Source: Periconia sp. R9002 | Lineage: Eukaryota > Ascomycota > Dothideomycetes > Pleosporales > Periconiaceae | Assembly (NCBI GenBank): GCA_023627715.1 | Contig: JAMAHW010000040.1 | Coordinates: forward strand, 1 to 64,000 | Direction: 5' to 3' | Length of the DNA stretch: 64,000 nucleotides | Shown: piece by piece, positions 22,371 through 31,813 of the stretch | Numbering within the stretch: position 1 is the first letter of the stretch | Layout of the letters: each line of letters starts with the position of its first letter | Notes under the pieces: generated by a model | Told to the model about the DNA's origin: nothing | What the model saw: the letters and a program-made list of their open reading frames with translations, nothing else | The model's database searches: none | Program-made: the position numbers and the translations under genes

Positions 22371-23193
22371 TCTTGTCGTGCAGTGGGTTCGTTGGAAAGT
22401 TGGAGAGAGGCGTATTGATCTGACACAGTGTGAACTAGAGTGTGCATAATACTGGGAATAAGATGCGGGGTGGTGCGCCTTTTAATGCGATTGGGGACGA
22501 TGGATTGCTGATAAGATAGGATAAGACCGGAGTGTGGCTGCAGGGTTTATTGATAATATGCCCCCGATACACGCATATCTTGCTTCTTTGCTTAGCACAG
22601 CCCATCCATAACCTTTACCGCAGCATGCTTATTCAGCCTAGTTGCTTCTTATTTGACAATCCAAGTGTTGCGCAACGGAGAATGCAATGCTAGTGACGTC
22701 CTGTGTCAATGTCTTTCTGAATACCTAGCCTACTTCAACAGAACGCAATGGCAATTAACTATCAATGCATCACTATCAATACCCCGAACTTCATGCTATG
22801 CGCTAATTCATTATCCTGTTTACAATATAGCGCTAAACCATAGGAATACTAGTTGGCCTCTACCTTGGCAATGCTTGATTATGCTTGGCAATGCTTGGTA
22901 TCTATAAAGGGTTAGAGAATGGTCCGTTCAGGACCACCCCAAAAAATCCACAACCAGTCTAGAAGGATCTATTGTCCGAAGTTACAGCGGGGATAGGAAG
23001 ATGGATGCGGACAAAGACCACGAAACCATAAAACCAGAATACCAAACAGTGCTCGTGAAAATGGGCATTAAAATTTAAGATAAAGAATGAGAGAAGTTTC
23101 CATAAAGCTCCGTTGAGGCTATGCAGGATGGCAAAGGTTTTTCAGTTCAGTGTCACCAGGTTCGGCTTTATTCTAATCTTGAGCTGCTGCAGT

Positions 23194-23236
<43 letters not shown>

Positions 23237-23243
23237 GCTTTTA
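22371..23243. other. Intergenic with a 38-nt poly-T tract
   Basis: The transporter promoter lies at the left. Near 22866-22896 the 14-mer CTTGGCAATGCTTG occurs twice. A run of 38 T residues occupies 23197-23234, immediately beyond the 3' end of the F-box pseudogene. On the minus strand this is a poly-A run, as could be left by a retroposed mRNA or by slippage. No gene is supported. Confidence 0.5.
23197..23234. repeat. Poly-T (poly-A on the minus strand) tract of 38 nt
   Basis: An uninterrupted homopolymer is read directly from the sequence. It starts 9 bp after the stop codon of the minus-strand F-box pseudogene. Confidence 0.9.
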
Positions 23244-24605
23244 CTACCGCAATTTTGCTCGATTCTTCGTTTCCGGGAGATATTCCTTCCATGGGTTTAG
23301 ATCATCCCACGGATACATATAATCAAACCACCTTCGCGTGAAACTAAGGGTTTCTTCTTGCAATGCATCTTGCTCTAATTCATCCAGAAACTCGTTTTTG
23401 GCAAGCTTTCGCTGTTCAGAGTCCCGCTCTTTCCCCACCCACTCTAAATACGATTCCAACATCTCAACATAATGCAGGTTTTCTTGTTCTAACCTCTTCT
23501 CGGCATCGGCAAATAAGGATTGGTAAGGTTCTGGTACAGGATAGCTTTCAAGGTGAGTGTTTCGTGATAAACCCAAGCGTGTTGTGTATTCTTCGGGTTG
23601 TTCGAACCAGGCGTCGCAGTCTGGATCTGAGCATCCAAATGGCTTATGTTGTTCATGGAAATGATGACGTTCAATAGCTGCATTGCGAAACACTGCAAGT
23701 GCTTTCCCATTGATATGTAATCGCCCAACTAATAAAATGAAGCTCAGCACTGTACCCACTCGTCCACGGAACGGTTTGTGCGGGACAATGCTTCCACATT
23801 GATCCAGTTCCTGCGTTTCGTTGCTATCTTCTTGAATTGAAACTCTTCGCCATAGACTTCTCTCTAGCCGGCCATAGCGCGAACCCTGACGTATAGAGAG
23901 GTAAACGCTGATGTTTTGTGGACATAGCTGGCAAAATATTTTCTGCGACTATGATTCCCCAGCTGCGCTCCATTTCAATCGGTCGTCGCTATGATTATTG
24001 TGAACATCCGCTAGCATGACGTATTTGGCTATCGGAAATAGAAATTGCACCCTTCTCCAAAAATTGCGAATATGTTCATCATTGCATTGCGGCACGTCCA
24101 GCGAGTCAAATGTGATGCACAAACACTGTATGCGGTGTAAGAAGTCGATATCGTAAATTCCATTAGACAGATGGCCGCCCCCTTCCCACCACATTCCCTC
24201 AACGCAATACCAGGCCTCTGGATCGGCAAAGAAGAGCTTCCTCGCCTCACGGCGTATCAAACGCGACATTTTCATGAGTCAGAAGAGTGTCGGCTTATCG
24301 CAGAATTGTAGAACGCGCAGTTGCAGCTCGGCAGGTAACTGGGCGAGCTGATGGAATGACACGTCTAGTGGTGCGGCCGAAATTGGGCAGCGGACATGAC
24401 ATGAGAAGGGGATTCGCAGTTCGCTTGGGATACTGGCTTGGATGCCACAGATATTTGCGTCAATTGGCTGTTTCCAGAGCCCATATGCGGCAGCGGCCAT
24501 TGCGGTGGTGATGTAGACGGGGATGCGGAAGGTGGGGGGCAGGCGCTCGGGCTTGTTCTTATGACAGGCACACGATGATGCCGTGGATGGATGCCTACTA
24601 ACCAC
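23244..24605 (-). pseudogene. F-box domain protein gene broken by two in-frame stops
   Basis: One frame on the minus strand runs from 24605 to 23244 and is interrupted only by TGA at 24281-24279 and TAG at 23951-23949. The conceptual product has an F-box start (QLPAELQLRVLQFCDKPTLF), then SRLIRREARKLFFADPEAWYC, and a C-terminal part with HHFHEQHKPFGCSDPDCDAW, FEQPEEYT and an acidic, LEQ-rich helix. This arrangement matches a large, poorly characterised family of Pezizomycotina F-box proteins, in which the F-box would recruit substrates to SCF ubiquitin ligases. Neither stop falls inside a plausible intron. The TAG could come from CAG by a CpA-to-TpA change, compatible with RIP. The true N-terminus is unclear because the frame opens with GTG; the first ATG lies near MAAAAYG. 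Confidence 0.68.
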
Positions 24606-24742
24606 TCAACGGCCAATTAGAAGTATGTTTGAATTTCTATACTAGAAAGTTTTCTATTTATAAGTTACATATAAAATATTTTTCTACATTTATGGAATGT
24701 ATATAAACGCTTTTAACCTCAAATTTATTTGTCTTAATCTAT

Positions 24743-26254
24743 CTAGTGCTTGTTTTTTTCCTCCTCAATCCATCCAGACAACTCCCGTAGGGCACGCTCT
24801 GGCTCTGACTTCCTTTTTAACAGAAACCCTTGAATCTCTGCTGGTGTGAAACGCTGCTCAGGGACTGCCTCAGCAAACCTATTGGCGAGATCAGTAAGAG
24901 CGCCGCTAACATCTTGTATTGACGATTTTGTCTGTCGATGAGACTGTTGTGACCCACAATAGGCGTACATGCGAGTAAACAGCTCATGGATTTGTGGTTT
25001 GCTAGCGAGGCCAAACTCCACGCGCACATCAATCCTTCCGGGCCTAAGAAGAGCCTCGTCTAGCTTGTTCGCGTAGTTCGAAGTAAGGATCAAGATTCGC
25101 CCGTCTTGTGACGCCACACCATCAATAGCATTCAGCAACCCTGATAGAGAAATCCTCTGGTTGAAATTCTGGTCATGCGAAGCGTCACCCTGGTGGGTAG
25201 CACGTGATATGCCGGCGCTGTCAATATCTTCAAGAAGAAGAATGCATCGCTGTGGCAGCTCGTTGAATAATGGCACCAACTCTTCTTCGGCGAGCGTTGA
25301 CTCGAGAAGTGAAACGACATAAATGTCAAGACCGAAGACACCGGCCAAGGCCATTGCGAAACTCGTTTTTCCCGTCCCGCTAGGTCCGTAGAATAGATAA
25401 CCGCGTCGGTACGGGATGCCGCGATCAGCATACCATTTCATTGTTGCTGGATCCAGGTACTCCTTCATGTCGGACGTAACGACTTCCTTGTGGCGAGAAT
25501 CGACTACCACCGTCTCTAGTGGGCGAGAAGGTCGCGTGGTTATGCGAGACCATAACCTTCCGAGCGAGCGCAGATTCTTTGGAGCTGGTCTACGAATGGC
25601 GGTATGCAACTTGTCTTTTTCAACTGATAGTGCTTGGGCTTCCACCAACAAATCTTTAATTGGCCGTGTAGACCGTCCCATGCAGCTCAATTTGATGGTT
25701 TCGTTGCGACCGGACGAGTTAATCCTCAAATCCATGACTGGTCCTATTGTAGTTGTTCGTTCGAAGAAGAAGAGTCGTCGTTTGTAGAAGAAGATGTGCT
25801 GTCCAAAAAAGGGCTCGTATCGTAAAGCTAGGATGGTATGGATATCGCGTGATTGACAAGAGTCATTGTACCGATTACTGAGCCCGTTGGGCGTCTCAGA
25901 AATTTCATTTCTCGTTTTCACCATCAAAGAATTGGAGTTCTTCAGGATTTCGTTTTGAGTCATCCAACAGAGTATATATTCGAAGATGTCGTCGTCCGAG
26001 GTTGCACTGACTGAGCAGACCAACCATGTCGATAGATGGTTGTAAAAGTATTTCCAGGCCAGTGTCAGCCATGCAGATAGACCAAAACCGTAAACTAGAA
26101 AGGGAATCACTCCTGGGAGATCAAAGTTCATAGATTGAAAGAATGAGTCTAAGCGGGGCACGTTCTCATCCACCATCTTTTTGGAGAGGTGGCCTAGCGG
26201 GGCAGCGCTCATAAATGACCGATAAAATAGACTTGTAGTGTTTTCGAAACCCAT
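24743..26254 (-). CDS. BCS1-like AAA+ ATPase
   Basis: A single exon of 503 residues starts from the ATG at 26254; the frame extends upstream only to a TTG. The N-terminal third has a hydrophobic helix (LPGVIPFLVYGFGLSAWLTL) and a BCS1-N-like region. The AAA module has GPSGTGKTS (Walker A, about residues 290-298), ILLLEDIDSAG (Walker B), ILTSNYANKLDEALLRPGRID (sensor 1 and arginine fingers) and a C-terminal lid. True BCS1 is a mitochondrial inner-membrane translocase that inserts the Rieske protein into complex III. Pezizomycotina carry many divergent paralogues of about 500 residues like this one, with unknown clients. A mitochondrial membrane location is possible but unproven. The long C-terminal extension (KRKSEPERALRELSGW) is common in these paralogues. 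Confidence 0.9.
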   Translation of the reverse strand: MGFENTTSLFYRSFMSAAPLGHLSKKMVDENVPRLDSFFQSMNFDLPGVIPFLVYGFGLSAWLTLAWKYFYNHLSTWLVCSVSATSDDDIFEYILCWMTQNEILKNSNSLMVKTRNEISETPNGLSNRYNDSCQSRDIHTILALRYEPFFGQHIFFYKRRLFFFERTTTIGPVMDLRINSSGRNETIKLSCMGRSTRPIKDLLVEAQALSVEKDKLHTAIRRPAPKNLRSLGRLWSRITTRPSRPLETVVVDSRHKEVVTSDMKEYLDPATMKWYADRGIPYRRGYLFYGPSGTGKTSFAMALAGVFGLDIYVVSLLESTLAEEELVPLFNELPQRCILLLEDIDSAGISRATHQGDASHDQNFNQRISLSGLLNAIDGVASQDGRILILTSNYANKLDEALLRPGRIDVRVEFGLASKPQIHELFTRMYAYCGSQQSHRQTKSSIQDVSGALTDLANRFAEAVPEQRFTPAEIQGFLLKRKSEPERALRELSGWIEEEKNKH

Positions 26255-27157
26255 GATGAAGATGCAAAAACCACGATTGCTCAAGGGTTCTGGTTTATTT
26301 TCTAGGTTTCGGAGATGCAGCTCGAAGAGCGACGTTACAGCATAGCCGCACGGCAGTAATCACTCCGTGTACATTTAGTGTTTCAATTGGAGGGTTTACT
26401 GTACGAGGCGGCTTACAGTCTTAGACATATTCAAATTAGAAGAAGGTGGTCATCGTAAGAATCGTGTTTCAAACATTTAGTGTGGCTATGTACGGCGTAA
26501 GTCTAACAACGTGGCCATCGTAAGAATTGCACATCAAACATTCAATGTGGCTATGTACGGCGTACATCTGTTTCGCTTACCTGTCTCGCTATCTATTGAG
26601 CAAGTTGATGTAGACATATTCAAATTCCAACTAGGTGGTCATCGCAGGAATCACATATCAAAGGTTCAATGTGGCTGTGTACGGCGTACATTGTATCAGA
26701 TGTCCAACAAGACTGTCCATCAGACCAGATTACTCAGGTGGGAGACAGTTTCGCATATCAGACGTCCAACGCAGTAATGCGGCGCAAACTGATTCTATTA
26801 TTTTTGCTCCTTCTATGGCAAATGGATCCAAAACATGTATTTGCTTAAAATAATCCACCCTTAGTATTGTCCTGATTCTTCGATCAACAAATGGATATAT
26901 ATTTGGCCACAGTGCAGAGACATAAACTACATCCCCTCTAAATTTTTCGTCCACTGTAACACTCATCGCAAGGGTAAGACCACAATCTTGCGTTACGATT
27001 TCGAAGTGAAGATAACGTATTAAAAAAGCATTAGAAATCTTTCTAATCACTCGATTTCTGGAGTGCCACAAACATCCAGTATTTTACCCCTTAACGGCAT
27101 AACTTACCAGCAAATACTGTGGAGCTATATCACTCCCACACGCATACATCTCCAACT
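26255..27157. other. Intergenic with a cluster of imperfect repeats
   Basis: This is a 0.9-kb gap between the divergent BCS1-like and cold-shock genes. It contains three related copies of a 55-80 bp unit (26422-26691, listed separately). From 26700 to 26775 the short motif TATCAGAYGTCCAAC occurs twice. No coding frame has support. Confidence 0.55.
26422..26691 (+). repeat. Three imperfect 55-80 bp repeat units
   Basis: The copies lie at 26422-26499, 26511-26567 and 26611-26691. Each contains GTGGYCATCGYARGAAT, a variable stretch, then ATGTGGCTATGTACGGCGTA or a near match. Copies 1 and 3 also share the upstream TAGACATATTCAAATT. Spacing is irregular, so this is a local cluster rather than a strict tandem array. 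Confidence 0.85.
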
Positions 27158-27433
27158 ATGGCTCCAGTTGCTCTTACTCTCTCCGAGAAACGCGATGACA
27201 TATATCGAGCCCGATCTGGGACCGTCAAATTCTGGAACAATCCGAAAGGGTATGGATTTATCGTGGTTGCCCAACTTATCACCGAGTTTGCTCCACCTCC
27301 AGATCTCTTTATGCACTTCAGCCAATTTACAAACCAAGCGGAAACCTGGAAACTTCCCGAGGGAACGATGTTGCTATTCAACATTGTCCAAGGACCGAAG
27401 GGCCCCTCAGCTGCAGATATCATCATTGCTTAA
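27158..27433 (+). CDS. Small cold-shock-domain (CSD) protein
   Basis: This intronless gene of 91 residues starts at the ATG at 27158. It contains the nucleic-acid-binding RNP1-like motif in SGTVKFWNNPKGYGFI, then PDLFMHFSQF (RNP2-like) and a VQGPKGPSAADI tail, in the order seen in bacterial CspA-type proteins. Those proteins bind single-stranded RNA or DNA and act as RNA chaperones. Differences from CspA are KFWN in place of KWFN, an insertion of about ten residues between the two RNP motifs, and an extended N-terminus. Stand-alone CSD proteins are uncommon in ascomycetes, so a bacterial origin is possible, supported only by family knowledge and the lack of introns. A perfect 13-bp hairpin follows 59 bp after the stop. 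Confidence 0.85.
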   Translation: MAPVALTLSEKRDDIYRARSGTVKFWNNPKGYGFIVVAQLITEFAPPPDLFMHFSQFTNQAETWKLPEGTMLLFNIVQGPKGPSAADIIIA

Positions 27434-28099
27434 CCATTTGTGGCGAGCGAAGTAGGTGAGTGTTAAAGCCTCTGCAAGCCTCTGCTGACAACCTTCATCT
27501 AGGCATACATATAGCTGCTCTTTTTGCCTAGATGAAGATGATCCATAATTTCTTACCCCACCGGTTATAGGCGCCAACCTGAGCAGCTTCTGCTTTAATC
27601 AAAGTTAAGCACGAATGAATTTATGCAATCGCACTAGATAGCCCTAAGATTGGAACGAAATGAGATATTTGACTAGGGAAATCTTCCTTTTTATACGTTC
27701 TCACTTCCATTTTTGCACGCCTGGCCTCTTCAAATCTCTCTCTTCGCTCCCCGAACTTGCTGACAGTTGCTATTTCATGGCATGGCTCAGCAGATCCGAG
27801 CCTACCTCCTGCTATGATACATTTGGACGTAATCGGATGTGGAGAGAGTTTCGCATAAAGAGGCATGTATGGCTTATGAATAAGAGTCGCTCTCAGGAGA
27901 ATGCAAGACCGAATAGGCAACATCTCGAAGAAGTCGTGCTATCCATTTGAATTTATCTATCCCAACTGTGTTTTCACAAGAAGCCCTATTCTTTTGCGGC
28001 TACATGGCCTGAGTATTGTCATACTTGAGTAAGTCGCTCTTCAGGTAGCCCGATAGTCTGGATGGTACAGATGCGCACCCTCATAATTACCGATACCCA
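27434..28099. other. Intergenic, containing a hairpin
   Basis: This separates the cold-shock gene from the convergent SnoaL-like gene. It holds the inverted repeat at 27493-27537. I see no further gene; short open frames on both strands lack coding character. Confidence 0.5.
27493..27537 (+). repeat. Perfect 13-bp inverted repeat with 19-nt loop
   Basis: CTTCATCTAGGCA at 27493-27505 is the exact reverse complement of TGCCTAGATGAAG at 27525-27537. It would lie in the 3' untranslated region or just downstream of the cold-shock gene and could fold into a stable stem-loop in the transcript. Confidence 0.8.
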
Positions 28100-28495
28100 T
28101 TACTGAATCTGCTTCACCAAACTAGCCACATCCAGATTATCCCAAACAGCAACGAACTTCCCTTCACTGACGTGATAAATTGTGAATTCAGTGGTCTCCA
28201 CTTGTCGGCCGGTAGGCGCAATTCCTTGGAACTCGCCTTTGTGCGTCGCCGTAATCTTGAAGAGAAGGTACAGAATAGCGCCATCAGCGCCCAAATGTCG
28301 CACATGCCAGCGAAAGTCTTGGAAGGCTGCCACTAAGGGCTTGAACTGGTCCAACACTTTTGAATGTTCCCATGGTTCGTCATTGATCTTGATGGGCGTT
28401 GCGTAGAACTTTCTCATCTCCTCGAAGTCATGAGCGTTGCAGGCTTCCAGGTACTTCTGGTACAAGGCCTTGTTTGCTTCTTCCTGAGCAGCCAT
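28100..28495 (-). CDS. SnoaL-like / NTF2-fold protein
   Basis: A single exon encodes 131 residues from the ATG at 28495. The sequence has the pattern of SnoaL-like polyketide-cyclase-fold proteins: an N-terminal helix with YLEACNAHDFEEMRKF, FQDFRWHVRHL, and the conserved APTGRQVETTEFTIYHVSEG then WDNLD near the end. The fold is a small cone-shaped alpha+beta barrel used by cyclases, isomerases and binding proteins. The catalytic role and substrate cannot be inferred, and no polyketide gene is adjacent. It is the only gene between the cold-shock gene and the glycosidase-like gene. Confidence 0.85.
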   Translation of the reverse strand: MAAQEEANKALYQKYLEACNAHDFEEMRKFYATPIKINDEPWEHSKVLDQFKPLVAAFQDFRWHVRHLGADGAILYLLFKITATHKGEFQGIAPTGRQVETTEFTIYHVSEGKFVAVWDNLDVASLVKQIQ

Positions 28496-29517
28496 GACTT
28501 GCTTTTCTTGATCAAGGGGTTTGCTGAATTGGATTAGTACAGTGGCTCAGACTGTAGTTCTCTTTGTTCTCTTACAAGAAAAGGTGGAATAAGAAGTTTT
28601 CAAATTGAACGCAATTGGATGATTCGGCTAGTTTTTATGAAATTGGCCTGAATTAGCACGGTACTGAGAATCTACTTATACAAATAAACCAAAGTTCAAT
28701 ACAAACCCATCAAAATAGCAGACAGCATGCCAGGCGATTTAACATGCTGAATACGCACCCGTTTGAGATATAGGACTATCCATTTGCAGACCTTAGCACG
28801 GATGAGTAATTGAGTTGCATTGGCCCTCGGAGACTTTTGCCGAAATTGGCTAATGGGGTACAGGTAATGTGCGAAACATCAACCTATTTTTGTGTAAGAT
28901 ACTGACCAAATTTCTAATTTATAGGACAAAAATTAGAGATGCGTTATCCAAAGTGTGAATGGCCTGATGCAGTTACGGTTTTTTACCACAACTACTACTC
29001 CGTGAACCACTTTCTGCTGCCTACCCCCAACCAGTTCATCGTCCGATTGTCCCCCAAATTTGCTCGAATCGTAGAAAAAGAGGAATGGGTATCAGCGCAT
29101 CAGTAACTTAATTCGATGGCGTCCTATCACTTACTATTTTTTTTTCTCTCTATTTCTAATCCAAAGGCACATCGCTTTAATCCAATCTCGAGTGCCACGC
29201 CAGTCACCTTCCATCCACATTATCAGATTTAGATGATTTTATGAATTTGATATTGATCCTCACAGAGTAATACTACCCTGGGTATCGACACAGGTGGGGT
29301 TAGATGATTTTATAGTCTCATAGTGCTAAAATCTATCCTTGCCTAAAGTAGAGAAAGAGAATGATTATTTACACGCCAATGCTAGACTTATACAATACCC
29401 AAAAACGTGTTAAAGTAGGTATGCGCATCTTATTAATTGGTAGCAATTGTTCACAAGCTTCAGTAATTCTTGATATATACATTTGATATATACATACTGA
29501 AGCTAACATTGACTCTC
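28496..29517. other. Intergenic with a dispersed repeat and a 13-bp tandem duplication
   Basis: A 1-kb gap with no supported gene. It holds copy 1 of a dispersed repeat (29226-29313, listed separately). TTGATATATACAT is duplicated in tandem at 29470-29482 and 29483-29495, just beyond the 3' end of the glycosidase-like gene. Confidence 0.5.
29226..29313 (+). repeat. Dispersed repeat, copy 1, flanked by 14-bp direct repeats
   Basis: The core contains TCCTCACAGAGTAATACTAC, CCTGGGTATCGACACAGGTGG. It is bracketed by identical TTAGATGATTTTAT at 29229-29242 and 29300-29313. Related copies lie at 44843-44911 (same strand) and 35098-35156 (opposite strand). Confidence 0.75.
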
Positions 29518-31369
29518 TTATACTAGAATTACAAGGCTAGTAGCTAAGGAAGGAAGTCTTCCTTCCGCTTTCAACGTTTTACCATCTAGCCTCCAGTTGA
29601 ATGCTCCCCAAGGTGTAGATTCAACGCGCGACACCTGGATATCGCCTGGCAAGGGGATTTCTAGATCGGCTACCGAGTCGCCGGGCACCACCACACTAAC
29701 CAATACCTGATCACTCATCTTCCAATAAGCCACATCGAGCCCTGTTTGATTTTTGTTCTGCAACAGCACAGGATTTGCAGTCGTCAAGAAGTTCATGACA
29801 GGCGAAGTCGTGACGACCTTCGCGAGGCTCGAAAGCGCCGTGTCAAGCACCGCCGAAGCCGGGTAGATCCACGCGAGCCGTGCCTTGGCGCCGTGATTGA
29901 ACGCCAGCAGGTCCATGACCCACGCCTCATCCGGCGTAGGCTCACGACTCCAGTAGTCTTCGGGTATGCTGAAAGCCTGTGGAACCGCCCACACCGGCTT
30001 CCGGGTAGCTGTACCTCCAATCCAGGCTGCGTAGTCGTGAAAGTCATCAACCCTGTCAGGAACGTCAAGAAGTGTCCCTTTGCAGTTGTCGCACCCACAA
30101 TCGCCGAATGTCTCGTTACAAACTGTACCCCACTTGCCAGAATATGTTGCATTGATTCCCACTGGATAGGCGTCCTCCATAATGATGTCGGCCCCTGATG
30201 TGTATTCTTCGAAATAGTAATTTTGGCAATTGAGGACCAATGCAGTGGGATGGTATTTGTCTAAGGACGCGATTAAATCATAAGCCTGCTTTGTCGCATC
30301 TAGGGGGTCTTGCCAGCCGTCCGGTTCGTCGGCCGTATACCAAGTGAGCAGCGAGGGATGATCCTTGACTAGGGGTACCTGCCATGCGATCGAGGTTAAG
30401 TTCTTGTACGAGCCTCGCATGTCGTACTGCAAGAGTAAATTCAGATGATCCATCGTTTCAATAGTTGCGGACATATCGTCGTCCGCAAAAGAGCTGACCA
30501 CATTGACCACATTGTAGCCCTGCGAGGCATATTTCTCGACATTCGAGGCACTCTTATTAAAATAGCCTGAGTAATCTCCGTAGAATCCGTAGGGGAAGAC
30601 GGGTAGGAATGTGCCATTCGTGGAAGGATTCCGATATAGAAGGGAGCCGTACAAATTATCGATCTTCACAACACTGCCGGTGAGTTTTTCTGGCAAGAGA
30701 AAAAGCTCCGTGGCGGCAAACAAAGTTGTGTTGCTAGTATCCGAGGTTGCCGTCAAGTCAATCTCATAACTCTCCAATTTGGGTTCAAGGGATTTCAAAT
30801 CAAAGGGAAAAATATTGTCCACCGTGTCCGGAAAAACCGTACCCTTGGCCAAGGTCTGATTTTTCCATGCTATGGTCACGGTTAGCGCGCCTGACTGTTT
30901 CTCTTGTGCTGTACTATCGACTGAAGTCCACGGTGAGCCATGAACATAGGAAATGGCAGCGTCGACAATGAACTCGCCACCTTCTTCGCTGGCCACATAA
31001 ATGCTGTGTCTTGGTGTGATTTTCAGATCCAGGAGAGGTGTTGGAGATAAATTAGGCGGCTCTAACCGGCCTCCGGGATTTACCAGAGGTGATCTACACG
31101 AAATGGTTTATTAGTTTCAAGGGGTGAGATATAGAGTTTAACAGGGTGCCCAAGTTGCTTACCCAGCTTGATAGGCTTTGCCACACCTAAGAGACGGTTA
31201 TTAGCAAAAATAACCCAGGAGACGAGATCGCTTTGTGCTGACACGTCGAAAGCGCGGCAAAGTCCTTGAAACGAAGACCGTGACCTACCATCGATCTTGA
31301 GTCGCGCCTCCCGAAATCTGAAGAGCTATAATAAAGGCCAAAAGACCAGATCTTCTAACAACCCGCATT
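29518..31369 (-). CDS. Secreted glycoside-hydrolase-like TIM-barrel protein
   Basis: The main exon (31093-29518) encodes over 500 residues with LLTWYTADEPDG, a beta-strand/loop pattern and aromatic-rich segments (YGFYGDYSGYF, WAVPQAF, HGAKARLAWIYP) typical of TIM-barrel glycosidases, plus a Cys-rich FGDCGCDNCKG loop and several N-glycosylation sequons. The Glu-Pro-Asp motif may hold catalytic acids, but the family is not assigned. Upstream, an ATG at 31369 begins MRVVRRSGLLAFIIAL, signal-peptide-like, followed by a short exon (31186-31163) that would join as CGKAYQAG to SPLVNPGGRL. However, splicing 31369-31289 to 31186-31163 to 31093 with the best GT-AG sites leaves a one-base phase mismatch. 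The 5' end is therefore uncertain: an alternative site or an indel is needed. A secreted carbohydrate-active enzyme is the likely role. Confidence 0.72.
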
Positions 31370-31813
31370 GTGTGTGTTCGTAGAAGCTGAATATGGTAGC
31401 GAGTGAGGCACTACCTGTTAGTGACAGTGCTAAGGATACAAATTAAGGTGGAATGCGAAGCAGAATCTGAGGGGCTCAAAATGACGTAATTAATTTTGAT
31501 GGTAGTACTTGAGGCCCCAGATAGGAAGGTAGACAGTTCCTAGGCACGATACGTTGATAGTCGGTGGTAATTCGGTTTTGCAGGGTGTGTCCACCCCCGG
31601 CTGTGTTATCTGCGGGGTAGCGTCCGTGGCAGATTATCGCCGTTCTTCCCACCAACCTTTCCGGTTTTAGGCTTCGATAGTTGAGCATTCCACGTGGAGT
31701 TTAGTTTCTGTTTTCACTGCAGTATGTCTTGGAGCGCGGCAGATCCATTAGCGGGCTAGTTGGTGGATGTGGAACAATTTGCTCTTCTACGTAGCTAGAA
31801 AAAAGTAGGAGGT
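31370..31813. other. Intergenic
   Basis: This holds the upstream region of the glycosidase-like gene and the 3' flank of the next minus-strand gene. No gene or notable repeat is supported. Confidence 0.5.
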
